Source: Trogon surrucura
Taxonomy: Eukaryota; Chordata; Aves; Trogoniformes; Trogonidae
Reading direction: 5' to 3'
NCBI GenBank assembly: GCA_020746105.1
Contig: CM036636.1
Location: forward strand, 9,672,001-9,736,000
Length of the DNA stretch: 64,000 bases
The notes under the pieces are model-generated. The model was not told the DNA's origin, ran no database searches, and was given only the letters and a program-made list of their open reading frames with translations. A program made the position numbers and the translations under genes. Below are positions 1-12,600 of the stretch, piece after piece (the stretch's first letter is position 1; each line of letters starts with the position of its first letter).

Positions 1-552
1 TGCTATATATACAGTTGGGATATACTAAAAAAAAATAGTATGGTCACAAGAGCACATTCTGCTGTACTTTGGTGTAATATCTTTACAGAAATGCCCAAGT
101 GAACTAAAACTTAACATGTTCTCCTTATTACCTATTTGGACTTTTAATGAAAAAAACCACCCAGAACATCTTTACATTGGTTCATCCGTGACTCATAGTG
201 TTCTCAGGGGAAAAAGACCAAATTTTGCGTATTAAAATAGAGTTACCACACATGACAATAACATTAAAATGAAAATATGTAAATGTAAAGGTTTTGCCAC
301 ATGAGCAAGAAAGACTTGCTGTGATTTTTATTTGTTTGTTTGTTTGTTTTGTCCTAATGTAGTACCTGGAAGTTAAGCTGGTGTAATTTAATTTGAATTA
401 TGAGTCCACGGCAGTAAATCCCTGGTTTTGCTAAGCCTTTGGATGATAATTATTTGAGACTGATCTTGCTGTAGTTTATCCGCAGTGTCTCAGGTACGCT
501 GTAAATTTGCTATGGTTCATCATAAGTTATCTTTTTTTCTTCTTATTTTCAG
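1..552. other. CNTRL intron (left edge)
   Basis: This is intronic sequence upstream of the first visible CNTRL exon. It contains a short (TTTG)4 run at 331-350 and a T-rich tract before the acceptor at 551-552. No further exon or repeat was recognised. Confidence 0.7.
331..350. repeat. (TTTG)n microsatellite
   Basis: Four tandem TTTG units end in TTTT, inside a CNTRL intron. It is short and probably monomorphic. Confidence 0.85.
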
Positions 553-694
553 TAAAATTGAAGGTATAGAACACATGCAGAATCTACAGAAGCTGATCCT
601 TGCAGGGAATGAGATTGAGCATATTCCTGCATGGGTAGGGAAGAAACTGAGATCCCTGCGCGTCCTTAATTTGAAACAGAATAAAGTATCATCA
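553..694 (+). CDS. CNTRL: CNTRL exon, leucine-rich repeats
   Basis: The acceptor is ttttcag at 546-552 and the donor gtaagt follows 694. The first base completes a codon from an upstream exon outside the window. It encodes KIEGIEHMQNLQKLIL and KSLRVLNLK-like LRR sequence (seen as LRSLRVLNLKQNKVSS). It ends in phase 0. Confidence 0.93.
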
Positions 695-3600
695 GTAAGT
701 GATTACAGTTAGGAGCAATAATTGCTCACAATCGTTTAATGCAGTGGTAAATTTACTGTGATTGACTTTGAATAATTGCCGAGTGTCTTTCTACAAAGTC
801 TGTTGTGAAACGCAGCTGATAAAGTTGTGTTTTGGAAGAACCGTGCCAGGTATTCAGAGCATAAAGCTGTATTATTGTTCAGCAAAGTGCACGTTTTTGG
901 AAACTTAGGAAAAACTTGGTGGAAATGTGAAGACTTTTGCATGTTATTGGTGGTATCCCTTACAATAAGTTAATTCCATGGGTTTGGAGATCTGTAAATA
1001 CTCTGTTTGCTTATATTTTTTATTTAGGACATGACTAGATTTACTTGTGTTGTCCAGGTTAATTTCCATGCTTTGCACCTGCAGAAGGGTGTCTATGAAA
1101 TGAGACCACTTCAGTTGTAGTACTGTGTATTTTGGTAGGTTTTTGGGGATTCCACTTTCGCGTACACGTTAAAACAGATCCGTTGAGCTGGACCTAACAT
1201 AAAACATTCTACCCCATCAGAAATTCAGTCATGGGGGGGTTAATTGTTCTTGGAAGGATATCTAATCATTGTTCCATTTATCTTTGACTTAGCTCCATGA
1301 CATAGCTAAGCTAAAGCCTCTACAAGATCTGACTTCTCTATTCCTTGCGGATAATCCTGTTGTAAGTCTGCCTCACTACCGCTCGTACACCATATTCCAC
1401 CTGCGAGCGCTGGAAAGCTTGGATGGACGGCCAGTGACAAACCACGACAGGCAGGAAGCTCTGGAGAGGTTTAATTTAGGTAACAGTCATGTGTTAGAAC
1501 CATAGTGAATGACACCAAGCTTAAGATGGAAAAGACTTCTATTTGAATATTTCTTTTTGTTTTTCAGAAGAGGTAGAGAAATTAGAGAGAGAGTTAGAAA
1601 ACACGGTAAAGGAGATGGAGGACCTTAAGCTTCACCAGTCCAAAGTGCTTGAGCAACTCCGCCATCAAGATGAGGTCAACAAATCATTAAAAGAAAAGAG
1701 TCTGCAACAGAAACAAAGCTACGAAGACCTACAGAGGTACCTGGACACCAAGAATGAATTGGTAAGATAATCACACTAAGGAAATATTTGGAAGAGTTTT
1801 ACTGTCAGGACCAGAGTTGTCAATGTGTGGGTTGAAATGGCTGGAGATTTACCTTTAAAATTGAGAAAGAAAACTTAGGCACTTCTAGCGAGTGATTATT
1901 TCTTGACCAGTTCTTCAATACTCTTTCTGGAAAAAGTAAGTATAATGAGGCAGCAGTTGGTATCATTCCTGTAATTCATAGTTCATAGTAACTTATTTGC
2001 TTGTTACTAGTAATACCTTTTTGCTGTTCACAAGTTTGTCAGCTGATGAAAGATTTAAGTATCCTCTAGCCGCTAAATTGCCGATGCACTGCATCTCCTG
2101 TGTTGTTCTGCTGCAATAAGGGAAAAGATGAGATGCTTCTACAAAAAGAGGATGTGGATACAAGTTGTATGTCAGTAATACCCCTTGATTATTATTTTGG
2201 GTCATGTGCATTAGTTTACTTGTACTTTATTTCCCGTCATCCTAAAATCTTAGGTTTGACAAGTAGCTTTGATTGCTAGCTGTAAAATGCCAAGAAAAGT
2301 CCTGATGACTTGGGAGCACTCAGTTGTGAATGACCTGATGGGAACTTAATATATGGTTTTCATCTTACTTGTTCTCTCAGCCTTTATCCTCAAGGATCTC
2401 TGTAGCTAATATTTCTGTAGCTGTTTCCTCTGTGAAGACACACACTTACCAGCAGCCTAGTTCTGAAACGAGGTTTTCAGTATAGTGAAACTTAGCAGCG
2501 TATATTTTGCAACTGAACCCACTCTTATCCTTTGGATGATGAACTTTGCTTGCTTCTTTCTTCCTTTAGCTGGTGTCTTGGTTTGTCACAGTCCCCTTTC
2601 CGCAGAGCCTTTATTCCTCACTAAAGGTAGCCCCGCTGTGCTCCTGGGTTGCATGGTTATTTTTATTTCTAGGGTTTACTTGCATGTTTACTCAAGTAGG
2701 AACAGTTATATAAAGTGTTCCAGTGAGGCTTTATATTCACTGTGGTTTTTGGATACGATTTTCTTGATTTTTTTCTTTTTCTTTTTCCTTTTTTCTCTGA
2801 AACACAGTTCACTTTTTCATGCATCATTTTTTTAAAAATCTTTCTTTAAGTGTTTCCTTTACTCTTCTCTGTTCTATTTCTTTTCCTCCATTAGTCCTGC
2901 TTTCCACTGTCTATTGGAGTTTTGCTGCATGTTCTCCCTCAGGTATTCAGCGTGAAAAGTTGATTTTAAAAGAAATCACATGATGGAGCTTCATTTAAAA
3001 AAAAATCCCAAACCAGTTTCTGTCTTTTACAGACGAATGAGCGTTAATATTTTTTACTGCTCATTAGTAGCAGTAAATACATTTGTTATTTGGTGTAGAT
3101 TTTTCTAAAGGATTGTACTCAAGTTATTTTTTATCCTAAGTTAGTGACAAATTTATTTTCAAACCTTTGATGCATGTAAAGTGAAAAAGGCCTTTCATGT
3201 GATCACTCGTGTTACATTAATTGTGGGGTTCTTGTCTGCTCTTAGTCGTATCTTGTAATAAAGTTGCACTTTGTGATATTCTTGATCCAAAATATACCAT
3301 CTTAACTTCTTCTCATGTGAGCTTTGTTTCAAAGTTAATGTCTTTGCCCTGCTCTCTACTGAATTGAAGTGTATGTGATGACGCTTGAATTAATGCAGTT
3401 TATTTACTGGTTTATTAGTTAAAGCAGAAGACAATGGAGCTAACGCGAGCTTGCCAGAAGCAGTACGAGTTGGAGCAGGAGCTGGCGTTTTATAAGATCG
3501 ATGCAAAATTTGAGCCGTTAAATTATTTTCCATCAGAGGTAGTAACTTTAAAATAATGGTTCTTTTCATTGCTGTTTCTCTTCCTTTCAACTTGCAAAAT

Positions 3601-6600
3601 AGAGAACTTGGGAGTTTTCTCTATTATTCTAATGGACACTGCTTTATTAAGAGATATTACTTATGAAATATAAAAATTTCTTTTTCAAATCGTAAGTTAC
3701 AAGACTTGACTTAAACTGAGTCTGATATTTAAGGTGTTGAATATTAGTCTGTCTACCTGTACACAGAGGTTTTAGCTAAGTAGACTCAGTGGAAAAGCAT
3801 TTCATTCTTGTTATTATCAGCCAAACAAATGACAGGCCTTTCTTCTGGCTTAAGTTTAGAGGCCCTTTCACTTAGAGAAATTCCACGTGGCAGAACGTCC
3901 TTGAGTTAGATGGTATTAGATTTTCTGTCCTCTTCTGTTGTTTTTTGCTCCTAGTAGAGCTAACCTCTGTCATACTTGAAAAAAAACAGTAGAGATGCCC
4001 AAATGAGAATGCATAAGAAATGTGAAGATACGTAATCATTACCTACATATCATTTTTTAAGTTATGTCTGAGTGAAGTTTAAGTGCTTGAGTATAATCTA
4101 TATTGGTATTAAGTCTAAAATATTACGAAAAATTCCTCCGGCTAAATATCTGCCTGTGTTACCCACTTGCAACAGTGATCATACCCCAGTTGGGTTTGTT
4201 TGGTTTTAATTGCAATATAAAATAAAAAGAATGCTGAAGACCAAACAAGTCAAGAGTAGCCTTTCTTCCAATCACTGTCCTTTCAAATAGGTTTTCCTTT
4301 ATATGCTTGTTGAGAGAGTTAAATGTATATTATGGGTTACCTACAAACCACGTTTCTGAGATCCGTATCAAGACATGTTGTTTCATGCATTGCAGGATGT
4401 TGAACTTGACAATGTACCCAGTGAAAGCCCGTACATTGGTAAGGCCAGGTATAAAAGAAATATGTTTATAAGAGAAGGCTACATTACTCACAAAGCCCAG
4501 CAGATGGAGATGGGAAAAATGCAAGTAGATGAAGATGAGTTCTGTAGGAAACCACAGCTCCAAACTCTAGATGAACTGCTAGAGAGTAAAGAAAAAAAGA
4601 TTCGTTCAGGTAAAATATTAATTTTTACTAAATAAAAATTAATATATCAGTGTAATGTATTCCACTGATTAAATCCTTGATACACATGTAACGTAAGAAT
4701 AGCAATAGTCTGTCACAGGCTGCAAGTGCTGTAATTCCTAAACACTGCACTTCATGCATTTTGGGTCAAAACAGTTACTTTTTTTTTTTTTTTTTTACTA
4801 TTATTTTAAGATAACTCAGGATGAAAGGATTAAATATTATTGAAAAGAGAATGCTAAGGAGGTTTTATATTTGAGGCATTAATTTAATTGTATAAGACAC
4901 ATTAAAAAAAACTTCAAAAATACTTTTAGAGAAACTAGAATATATTAGTTTTGATTATCACTGTTTTAAGAAAACACACTGTGACGAACATGTTATCAGA
5001 AAATATATGTATCGATGTTATACAGAATATTACAGTGTATTTTGTGGGGTTTGGTTTTTTTTTTTTTTTAAATCTGCAGCACAAAGAAGATTAGAAGAGC
5101 TGCAAAATGCAATAGGAAATGCGGAGCAACAAGTTTTGAAAGTCACAGGGGAACTGCAGCAACTGGAGGACGCTCTGGCTCAGCAAAAGGTCTGCAAAGA
5201 ACCTGCTACATGTAGCAAGGGAAACTGTCCAAAGCAGCGACGCTCTAAATAATCCATTTTCTTCCCATTCTTTTTTAGAGGTGCCAGTGTATGTCTGTAA
5301 ATCCGCGTGTCGGGCATCAGAAGAACCTTACAGGTTTTAGATAGCGTGTTTAGAAAGAAGCTGTCAGAGTTGCAGTGCAGGTGGCTGCATCCAAATGTGT
5401 TCCATGTGCTGCTGCTGATCGGTAACTCTCCCCAGAACGCTTTGGAAGAGCACAAGTAGAGGCTGGCGCGCTGCAGGAAGGGGACAATTCGGGGTCGCTG
5501 CGTCACGCAGCAGGAGGCTGGGCTCTGAATTTGAACACATCTTCTCGGTTCCAGTAACCATAACCTTAGAGCTCCTTACAGGCTAAGCAGACAGAGCAGA
5601 AAGTAACCGAGTAGTGACACAACATCGCAAGCAATGCCATGACCTGCGTGTTCCCGAGAAAGTTAGTTTTACCTGAACCTCTCAATAGACTTGTATGGCT
5701 TGAATATATGCTGGTTTATCAGGAAAAGCTTTTCAGGAAGGACTGGGACTGTGTAGGTTTACTTGAGCAGCTCATAATAAACAACGTAGCTACGTAACTG
5801 GTAGCAAGAATTAATTTAAAAACATTTATTAGCATTAAACTAATGCTATCTCCAGGTATCACAGGCCGACAAGGAAGGTCTTGAACAGCAGTTGAGTGAA
5901 AAGATACAAATCCTGCATCAGCTGCACAAGGAAGCTTTAGAACTGGAAAAACAAGTGGAGAAACAGAAGAGAGAAATAGGGAAAAAGCAGAAGGAACTTG
6001 AAGACTTGCAGAGTTCTCTTGCTTCTGTAAATCCTGAAGATCCAAGGCATGTAAGTAAAACTGGAATCTGATGTTTCTGTACACTGCATATATTCACGTG
6101 CTGAGAAACGTAGTAGAAAAGGCCATTTTAGCTGATTACCATTCAGTTGTGCTCTTTTTGTGAATTATATATATACTTTTGGTGTTTATCAATTCCCTTA
6201 GCTGCCGTTGGAACACACAGAACTCTTCACAACTTAAAAACAAAACCCACAACCAAAACAAAGAACTTGAGTAAGGTACTGGAGCAATGGATCTGTGTGT
6301 TCAACCAAGTAACAAGTGACAGCACAAGGGGAAATGGCTGCAAGTTGTGCTAAGGGAAGTTTAGCCGAGATATTCGGAAGAATTTCTCTGCTGAAAGGGT
6401 TCTCGGGCATTGGGATGGTGTTTTAAGAGTTGGGCGGACTCAGCCGAGTCGGGACTTGGCAGTGTCAGGTTCATGGTTGGACTCGCTGATCTTAAAGCTC
6501 TTTTCCAATCCGGGCGATTCTGTCAAGTGTGCAAAAAAAAAGAATTTTCATGCTTGAGTCCTGTTTTCAGCAGAGGCCCGCAAACACTTTTAAAAAATGC

Positions 6601-9600
6601 CTTTTTTTTTTTTTTTTTTAAGTTCCCCGCCTCCCCTGGCCGCTCACTAACCGAAGGGCAGGATCCCCGGGCAGGGACCCGCCCTCCCTTCAAATCACAA
6701 CACAGGAAGCGGGACCCGGGGCCAACCGCCGGGACCCGGCCCCGGGAGCGGCCGCGGGAGCGGGGCCGGGGAGCGGGGCCGGGAGCGGGGCGGGCAGGCC
6801 GGCTCCCCCGGGGCCGCTCCCGCCAGAGAAACCTTCGGGGCAATGGGAGCCTCGGCGGAGCTGCTGCCGCCGGCCCGAGATCCCGGTTGTGTAGCGAAAT
6901 GAGTTCTAGCTCGGGGGTGGGGCGTCCGCCAAGTCACACGGAAGGAGGAAAAGACAAAGGCAAAGCTGTAAGTGTTCGGGCTTCGGGGTTCTTGCTTTCT
7001 TTTCTTTCCTTCTTTCCTTTTTTTTTTTTTTTTTTTTTTTTTAACCAGCCCTCTGATGACATCGGGCAGCCGCAGCGAAATGACTCAGCAGCAGCGCCTC
7101 TGCTCGGGTTTTCACTTGTTGAAACTTGACTTTTGAAAGCCGGATGGTAATTTGCCTTTAACGAGGTGACAAGTTGAATTGTGCTAACGGGAATGTCACA
7201 CATAACTTCCGGTGAAACACAAGCGAGCTGTGGTTTTACCCTTCCGTTAGAGAATCAACTTCTGAAGTGATTTTCCTGACGATTTGGATTTAGAATTTCT
7301 TCTGCTAGCTCGATTTTTTTTTTTTTGAGTAGTAGCACAAAGGCGGTGTTTATCGTGACAGCACAGTTCTCTATTTTTCAAAGTTTTCGGGCATTTGAGT
7401 TGTTTGCCATTTCATACCGGTGAGAAACAAGTAGTGCTCTATAGTGTTGATAACCAGGTTTTGTACGCAGCTGAAACACTTGGCTGAATTCATACCGAAT
7501 GCCTGACGTCCCGACCAAAGTCCGTGAGAGCTATGGATGCAGTGTATTTCTGTCGAGGGGCAACTTCCCAGAAATGTATTTTTTTAAGTTTGTAAAAAAA
7601 AAATCTGCTTTCAGCAAATCTTAGCTGTAGAGTTGGCATCACTTGCTGGTTGTTCAGAGCATTTTCCTTCGGGTGCTGACCTGACATGTTCTAAAGCATC
7701 ATCTGCTGTGAAGGCAATGCGGGATGACGGGATTAAAGCTTCTGGAGGGAATCACGTTTGTTCCTGACTGAAAGAGGAAATGGTGTAACAAAAAGTAAAG
7801 GCAGGAAGAAAGGCAGTAACCATGAATAATAATGTATAAACGCAGGCCTCATTCATCACGCCTGGGCAAGGGGGAGACCGCTAACAATGCTGTTAGTCAC
7901 AGGGATTGCTGGCCTGTCTGGGATTCTTTGTGGGGCAGAAACAAGGAAAAATAACAGAAAAACCCTGCCAAGTACCACAAGTGCTGCAATTGTGACTTCT
8001 GCTGCCAGTAGTGAGACACTGCAGAACTGAGCAAAACACTGCCTTGAGTTTTTTAATCTCCGTTGTCATCGTCCCACTTCACCTTTCCAACTGTTAACTT
8101 ACAGGCTCACATGAAAGCTCAAAAAGCAAGTAGAGAACAGCAGTTGGATGTAATGAACAAACATTACAAACAGCTTGAGAGTCGCCTGGATGAAATGCTC
8201 TCTAGGATTGCTAAGGAAACTGAGGAAATCAAGGACTTGGAGCAACAGCTCACCGATGGTAAGTCTTCTTTTTGCCTTACAGTATTTCTTGTACCTAGGA
8301 CAACATGACAATTAAATTGGAGATTCAGTTTTGTTTATCTGTGCTTGAATGAAATACACGTGTAGCAAAAAGTTTAAAAAATATCCTTTACTGATCTTTT
8401 TTAGAGGCTTTGGATAAATTTTAAGAATATATTTTAGTATGTTCGCCTCGCTTGTACGTGGTTGGGGAAGGTAGTTTGCAGGGCGAGGGTTTTTTTTTTT
8501 CCTTTTTTCTTAAGGCGAGGGGAAGTGTTAGAAACTGACTTTAATAAAGTCAGTGAAGTAAATTCATGTATGTATCTACTATACAGCTAGTCTGTGTGAA
8601 AGTAAGTATCACAGAAAATAATATGAATTAGAATCCATATGAACATGAAAACAAAATTGATTTAGGTGTAAAGGTAGCAAAGGTGGAGGGCGGGTGTGCA
8701 CAAAGAACTACAGTTTCTTTTTAACTCTTGCAGTGATCAGGTTATTATGGTAATAGGGGAGCTCCCAGCCTTCAAAACACGGCACAGGCAGCTTCTGCTT
8801 GAGTTCTAGTTATTTGTTACAACATAATCCAGTAGGTGAACACCTTGAAGAAGATTAAGAAAGGCAGTTTTGTTTGTTCTGTACATTAGTGTGGTTTCCT
8901 AACCATCTCACGTTTGTTTCGCAATCCTGCAGGTCAGATAGCAACGAACGAAGCACTGAAAAGGGATTTAGAAAGTATTATCGTTGGATTACAGGAATAC
9001 CTGGAAAGCGTTAAGTGTCAGGCAAAACGGGCCAATGACGAATGTAAGGAGTTGCAGAAGGATAAAGAATCTTTGCTACAAAGATTGGCGGATCTAGAGG
9101 AGGAAAAAAACAACCTGGAAATAGTTGCCATGGATGCAGAAAATATGAGAAAAGTAAGGCTTAATATTTTGTTTCTTCCCAAATTCAGATACCTAAGAAA
9201 AAACAAAAAAAAAAGCTGAAGAGCAAAGCACAGTTTCTTGGATAAAGTAATTTTTCGATGTGGGAACTTCAGCTGGATTTTCCCACGCACATTAAGAACA
9301 GAATTTGGGGCCTTTAGAACCAGTTGCACGAGACGTACAGTAAATTGGTACGTCTGGAAGATGCCTCAGAAATACAGGCTTTACTTTTAAGACATGACTG
9401 AAAATAGATTGCCAGTCGGTACCCCAGGGAATTGCATTGCTGAAAACTGTGTGGACGCTACCCGAGGCTGCGCGAATTACGAGCTTTGATCTGTCCTGTC
9501 AGCCAGCTGGGGAGCTGCCTTAGCATCCTCGTGAGCTTTAGGTAAACCTCAGTACCTAGAACAACCGTGTATCTCTTCAAGCTGCACCTTTCTAACCTGA

Positions 9601-12600
9601 GTGTGGATTTTTGTAGTCTGTCACAGCAGCATCACTGACCCAACCTTTGTATGAGTAGTGCCACTCGGGTTTAAATTGTAATATTTAGTGATTGGGGTTA
9701 GTGTCTCTATTTGGATCTACCTGTTGTCACGTTGATGACGAGTTCCCGAGTAACACAGGCAGAGAGGCAATGTGCTCTAGGAAATCCTGGCTCTCCTCTA
9801 TACATATTTCTAAAATAAATATCAAATTTCAGGAAATTACAATGCTAGAAGGTGCACTCCAAGAGCAACAAGAAATAAATGAATCGCTCAGAAATACGCA
9901 AGGGGACATTAGCGCCTACGAGGCTGAACTGGAAGCCCAACTGAGAGACAGAGATGCTGAAGCCAACCAACATAAAGAAGAATTGGAAAGACTGAAACAG
10001 CTTAGCCAGGTAAGAGCCGGGCTCTTGCGCTGCCAAAGCATTTTATCAGTGTTACTAAAATTCACAGTACAAGTCATGATGATGGTGATGATTTTTTTAG
10101 GAAATATACCTGTTAAGTATACGGTTGGGGTTTTTTAGGAGGTGTTGTCATGTTTGAAGAAATACAGCCGTTGCGCATTTGGGTGGCAGGTTGGGAGCGA
10201 GCATGTTTAATCTGAAGGTTTTCTGTGTTTGTAGATGGAACTGTCAGCCCTGCAAGCTGAGCTTGAAAAAGAAAGGCAAGCGTTAGAGAATGCTCTGACC
10301 AAAGCACAACTGGCAGAAGAGAAGGAACAACAAAATTATAAGCTCCTTTCCCAATTCAAACAATTGCAGGTATTTGTTGCCTTTAAAAAAAAAAAAAAAA
10401 GTAATTTTCTTCACTCCCCCCAAGGGAGGAAATTACAACTCTGTACGAATCTTGTTTTGAAGTATTTATGACTTTTCCTGAGTAATTTTCTTGTCCAGAG
10501 GCCCTGCACCACAGTCTTTTTTCTGTCTTGGATATTTAGATTGACTTTTGAAATAATTTCAGAGCTGCTCAGTTATATTGCAGAGGGTACAGGTAAATGG
10601 GTGTATGTATCTTAATTTCCCTTCATCCAGTACATGTCAGTAAGAAAACAAGTCTTGAAAATGTGGCTGGCAAAGGAACCCCCTGGGACGCTGTTTGCAG
10701 TTGTTCCATCTTCTGTTATGGATAGAGGGTGTGATGGGCTTCTGCCTGTCACTGGGCTTTGCAAAGACAGCACTTCCTTAGTTTAAGGAAAGGATAAGAT
10801 CATTGTTGAACTGGCACTTAAATATTTCTCAACTCAAAGGAACCTGAAAGGCAAAGGTGGTTTGGGATGTTCTTGTTTTGTTGTTGGTATTGGTTTGGGC
10901 CACACTCAAAAAATGTTTGGTCTCTCTTTTTTTTTAAATACAAAGAAAAAAACAGATCTAAATATTAAAAATTCTAGCTTTTATAATTTGTGCATGTTTG
11001 CTTATGGTTGTATGGGTGTGGTCTTGTCTTTTTTATTAGGGAGACAATAATCTCCTGAAACAACAGCTTAAAAATCTTCAGAATCAGCTAAACCATGCTG
11101 TCGGTAACCTAATTCATCCTGAAGAAGTCTTAGCTCGTCTAAATGAACTCAAGCAAAAGCTTCAGACAGGAGCTGGAGAGATTAAGTGAGTAAAATAAAA
11201 ATACAGTGTTAGATCTGTACCCGAGAGCAACAAGGAACCTGTGCTGTGCCCTCCTGAGCGCAACCTGGGGCAGCTCAAACACCGACTTGAGTTACCAGAA
11301 CATCACCTGAGCTCAGTAATTACAGTGCTGAGGCGAACGTGCAGTCCTCTTGGGTTTCACCGCACCACGAGGGACAGGGCAAATGTTTTTCCCTGCTTTG
11401 TCAGCCACGAAGAATGGTAATAAACAAAGGCAGGCTGCTGTAACCAGAGCCAGGGCGGAGGTTTGGCTGCGTGGTGTAACGGGTCCTGTGCTGCGCCTGA
11501 ATTCATTCACGTTGGATGTCTTAAACTTGCATTATTGTATGAGGCTTCATTATTTCAATACCTGGTATCGTGATTTAAAAATCACTTTTTTTTTTTAATC
11601 TGTTTTGGAATCTGGATTGTTTCAGGTGTCAGAATTCAGCTGATGTTTTGGGGAAAAGCCTTGCAAATCTGCAGAAGGAATTAAATGACATCCTTGCTGA
11701 TGCTCAGAGGGAAAAAGAGAAAGCGTGGGCTAGACAGAGACAACTGCAGGAAGAAATGGTGTCCCAGCAGGAAAAACTGGAAGAAGTACAGGAGAAATAC
11801 AGACAGGCACGTATCAGAACAACAAAAACGAGTAAGACAGTTTCAGCTTTGTCTAAAAAATGGAACTTGCAGGATCAGGTTTCACTACCGATGTAGCTTT
11901 GCTGCCCTCCGTCTTTCAGAAGAGTAATTTTCTCCTGAAGGCAGACAAATTGCACGCGTTTACTTGTCAGGAACAAGCTGACAACTCGCAGGAGAGCAGG
12001 ATGCTTTTACTTGTGATTAGGACAGGAATATTAACCATCACAGATTCTTGGTTTGCCTGTCGTGCACAAATGTACGTCTTGTAGTCATTTTCATTCTGAA
12101 GAGGGAAAACAAATAACTGATGCCCTCCATGCTGTGTGTCCTGTGAAATACATCCATCATTCTTGCTTTCTTTTGCTAAGTGTTAAATTGGATATTTGAC
12201 AGAACACGTGCTCCTCTGCAGCCTTTTGTTGGCATTTATATAATAAAGCTTCCAAAAAAAATGTTGCTTGGAAGAGGGTTTAATGTGCATTAAAACCTCC
12301 ACAAGCAATCTCTAATTTTAGCGGTATAATAACAAGAAGAGACCCACTTTCTTGACTTCTTGTAACAGTGGAGTCTGATTTTTTTTTTTTTTTAGTTGAC
12401 AGTCATATGATTTTTTCCTGATTATTTGGTGAATTAGAATTTAGACTCAATGTTATGTCTCAGAAGCAAAAAAGAGTTTAATTATAGGTAGAAAAATATA
12501 GCCAGTAACCTCCTTGAAAGATCACTGTACACAGCACTACCAAAATAACTTGGGCACTTATTTTAAAATGTAATAGTTACAGTGGCAAAGCAGGTTTTTT

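Larger units (their letters stand above)
6051..8104. other. CNTRL intron of 2.05 kb around the CpG island
   Basis: Apart from the CpG island and candidate exon it contains long T tracts (about 6601-6619 and 7018-7042) and unremarkable unique sequence. No transposon was recognised. Confidence 0.6.

Noticed and set aside
2485..2835. 116-codon hydrophobic open frame in a CNTRL intron
   Set aside because: It is made of T-rich intronic sequence giving Phe/Leu/Ser codons, with no promoter, splice support or family match.
6410..7129. 239-codon plus-strand open frame across the intragenic CpG island
   Set aside because: It runs through poly-T tracts and a consensus donor. Only the 23 codons 6899-6967 have a supported role.
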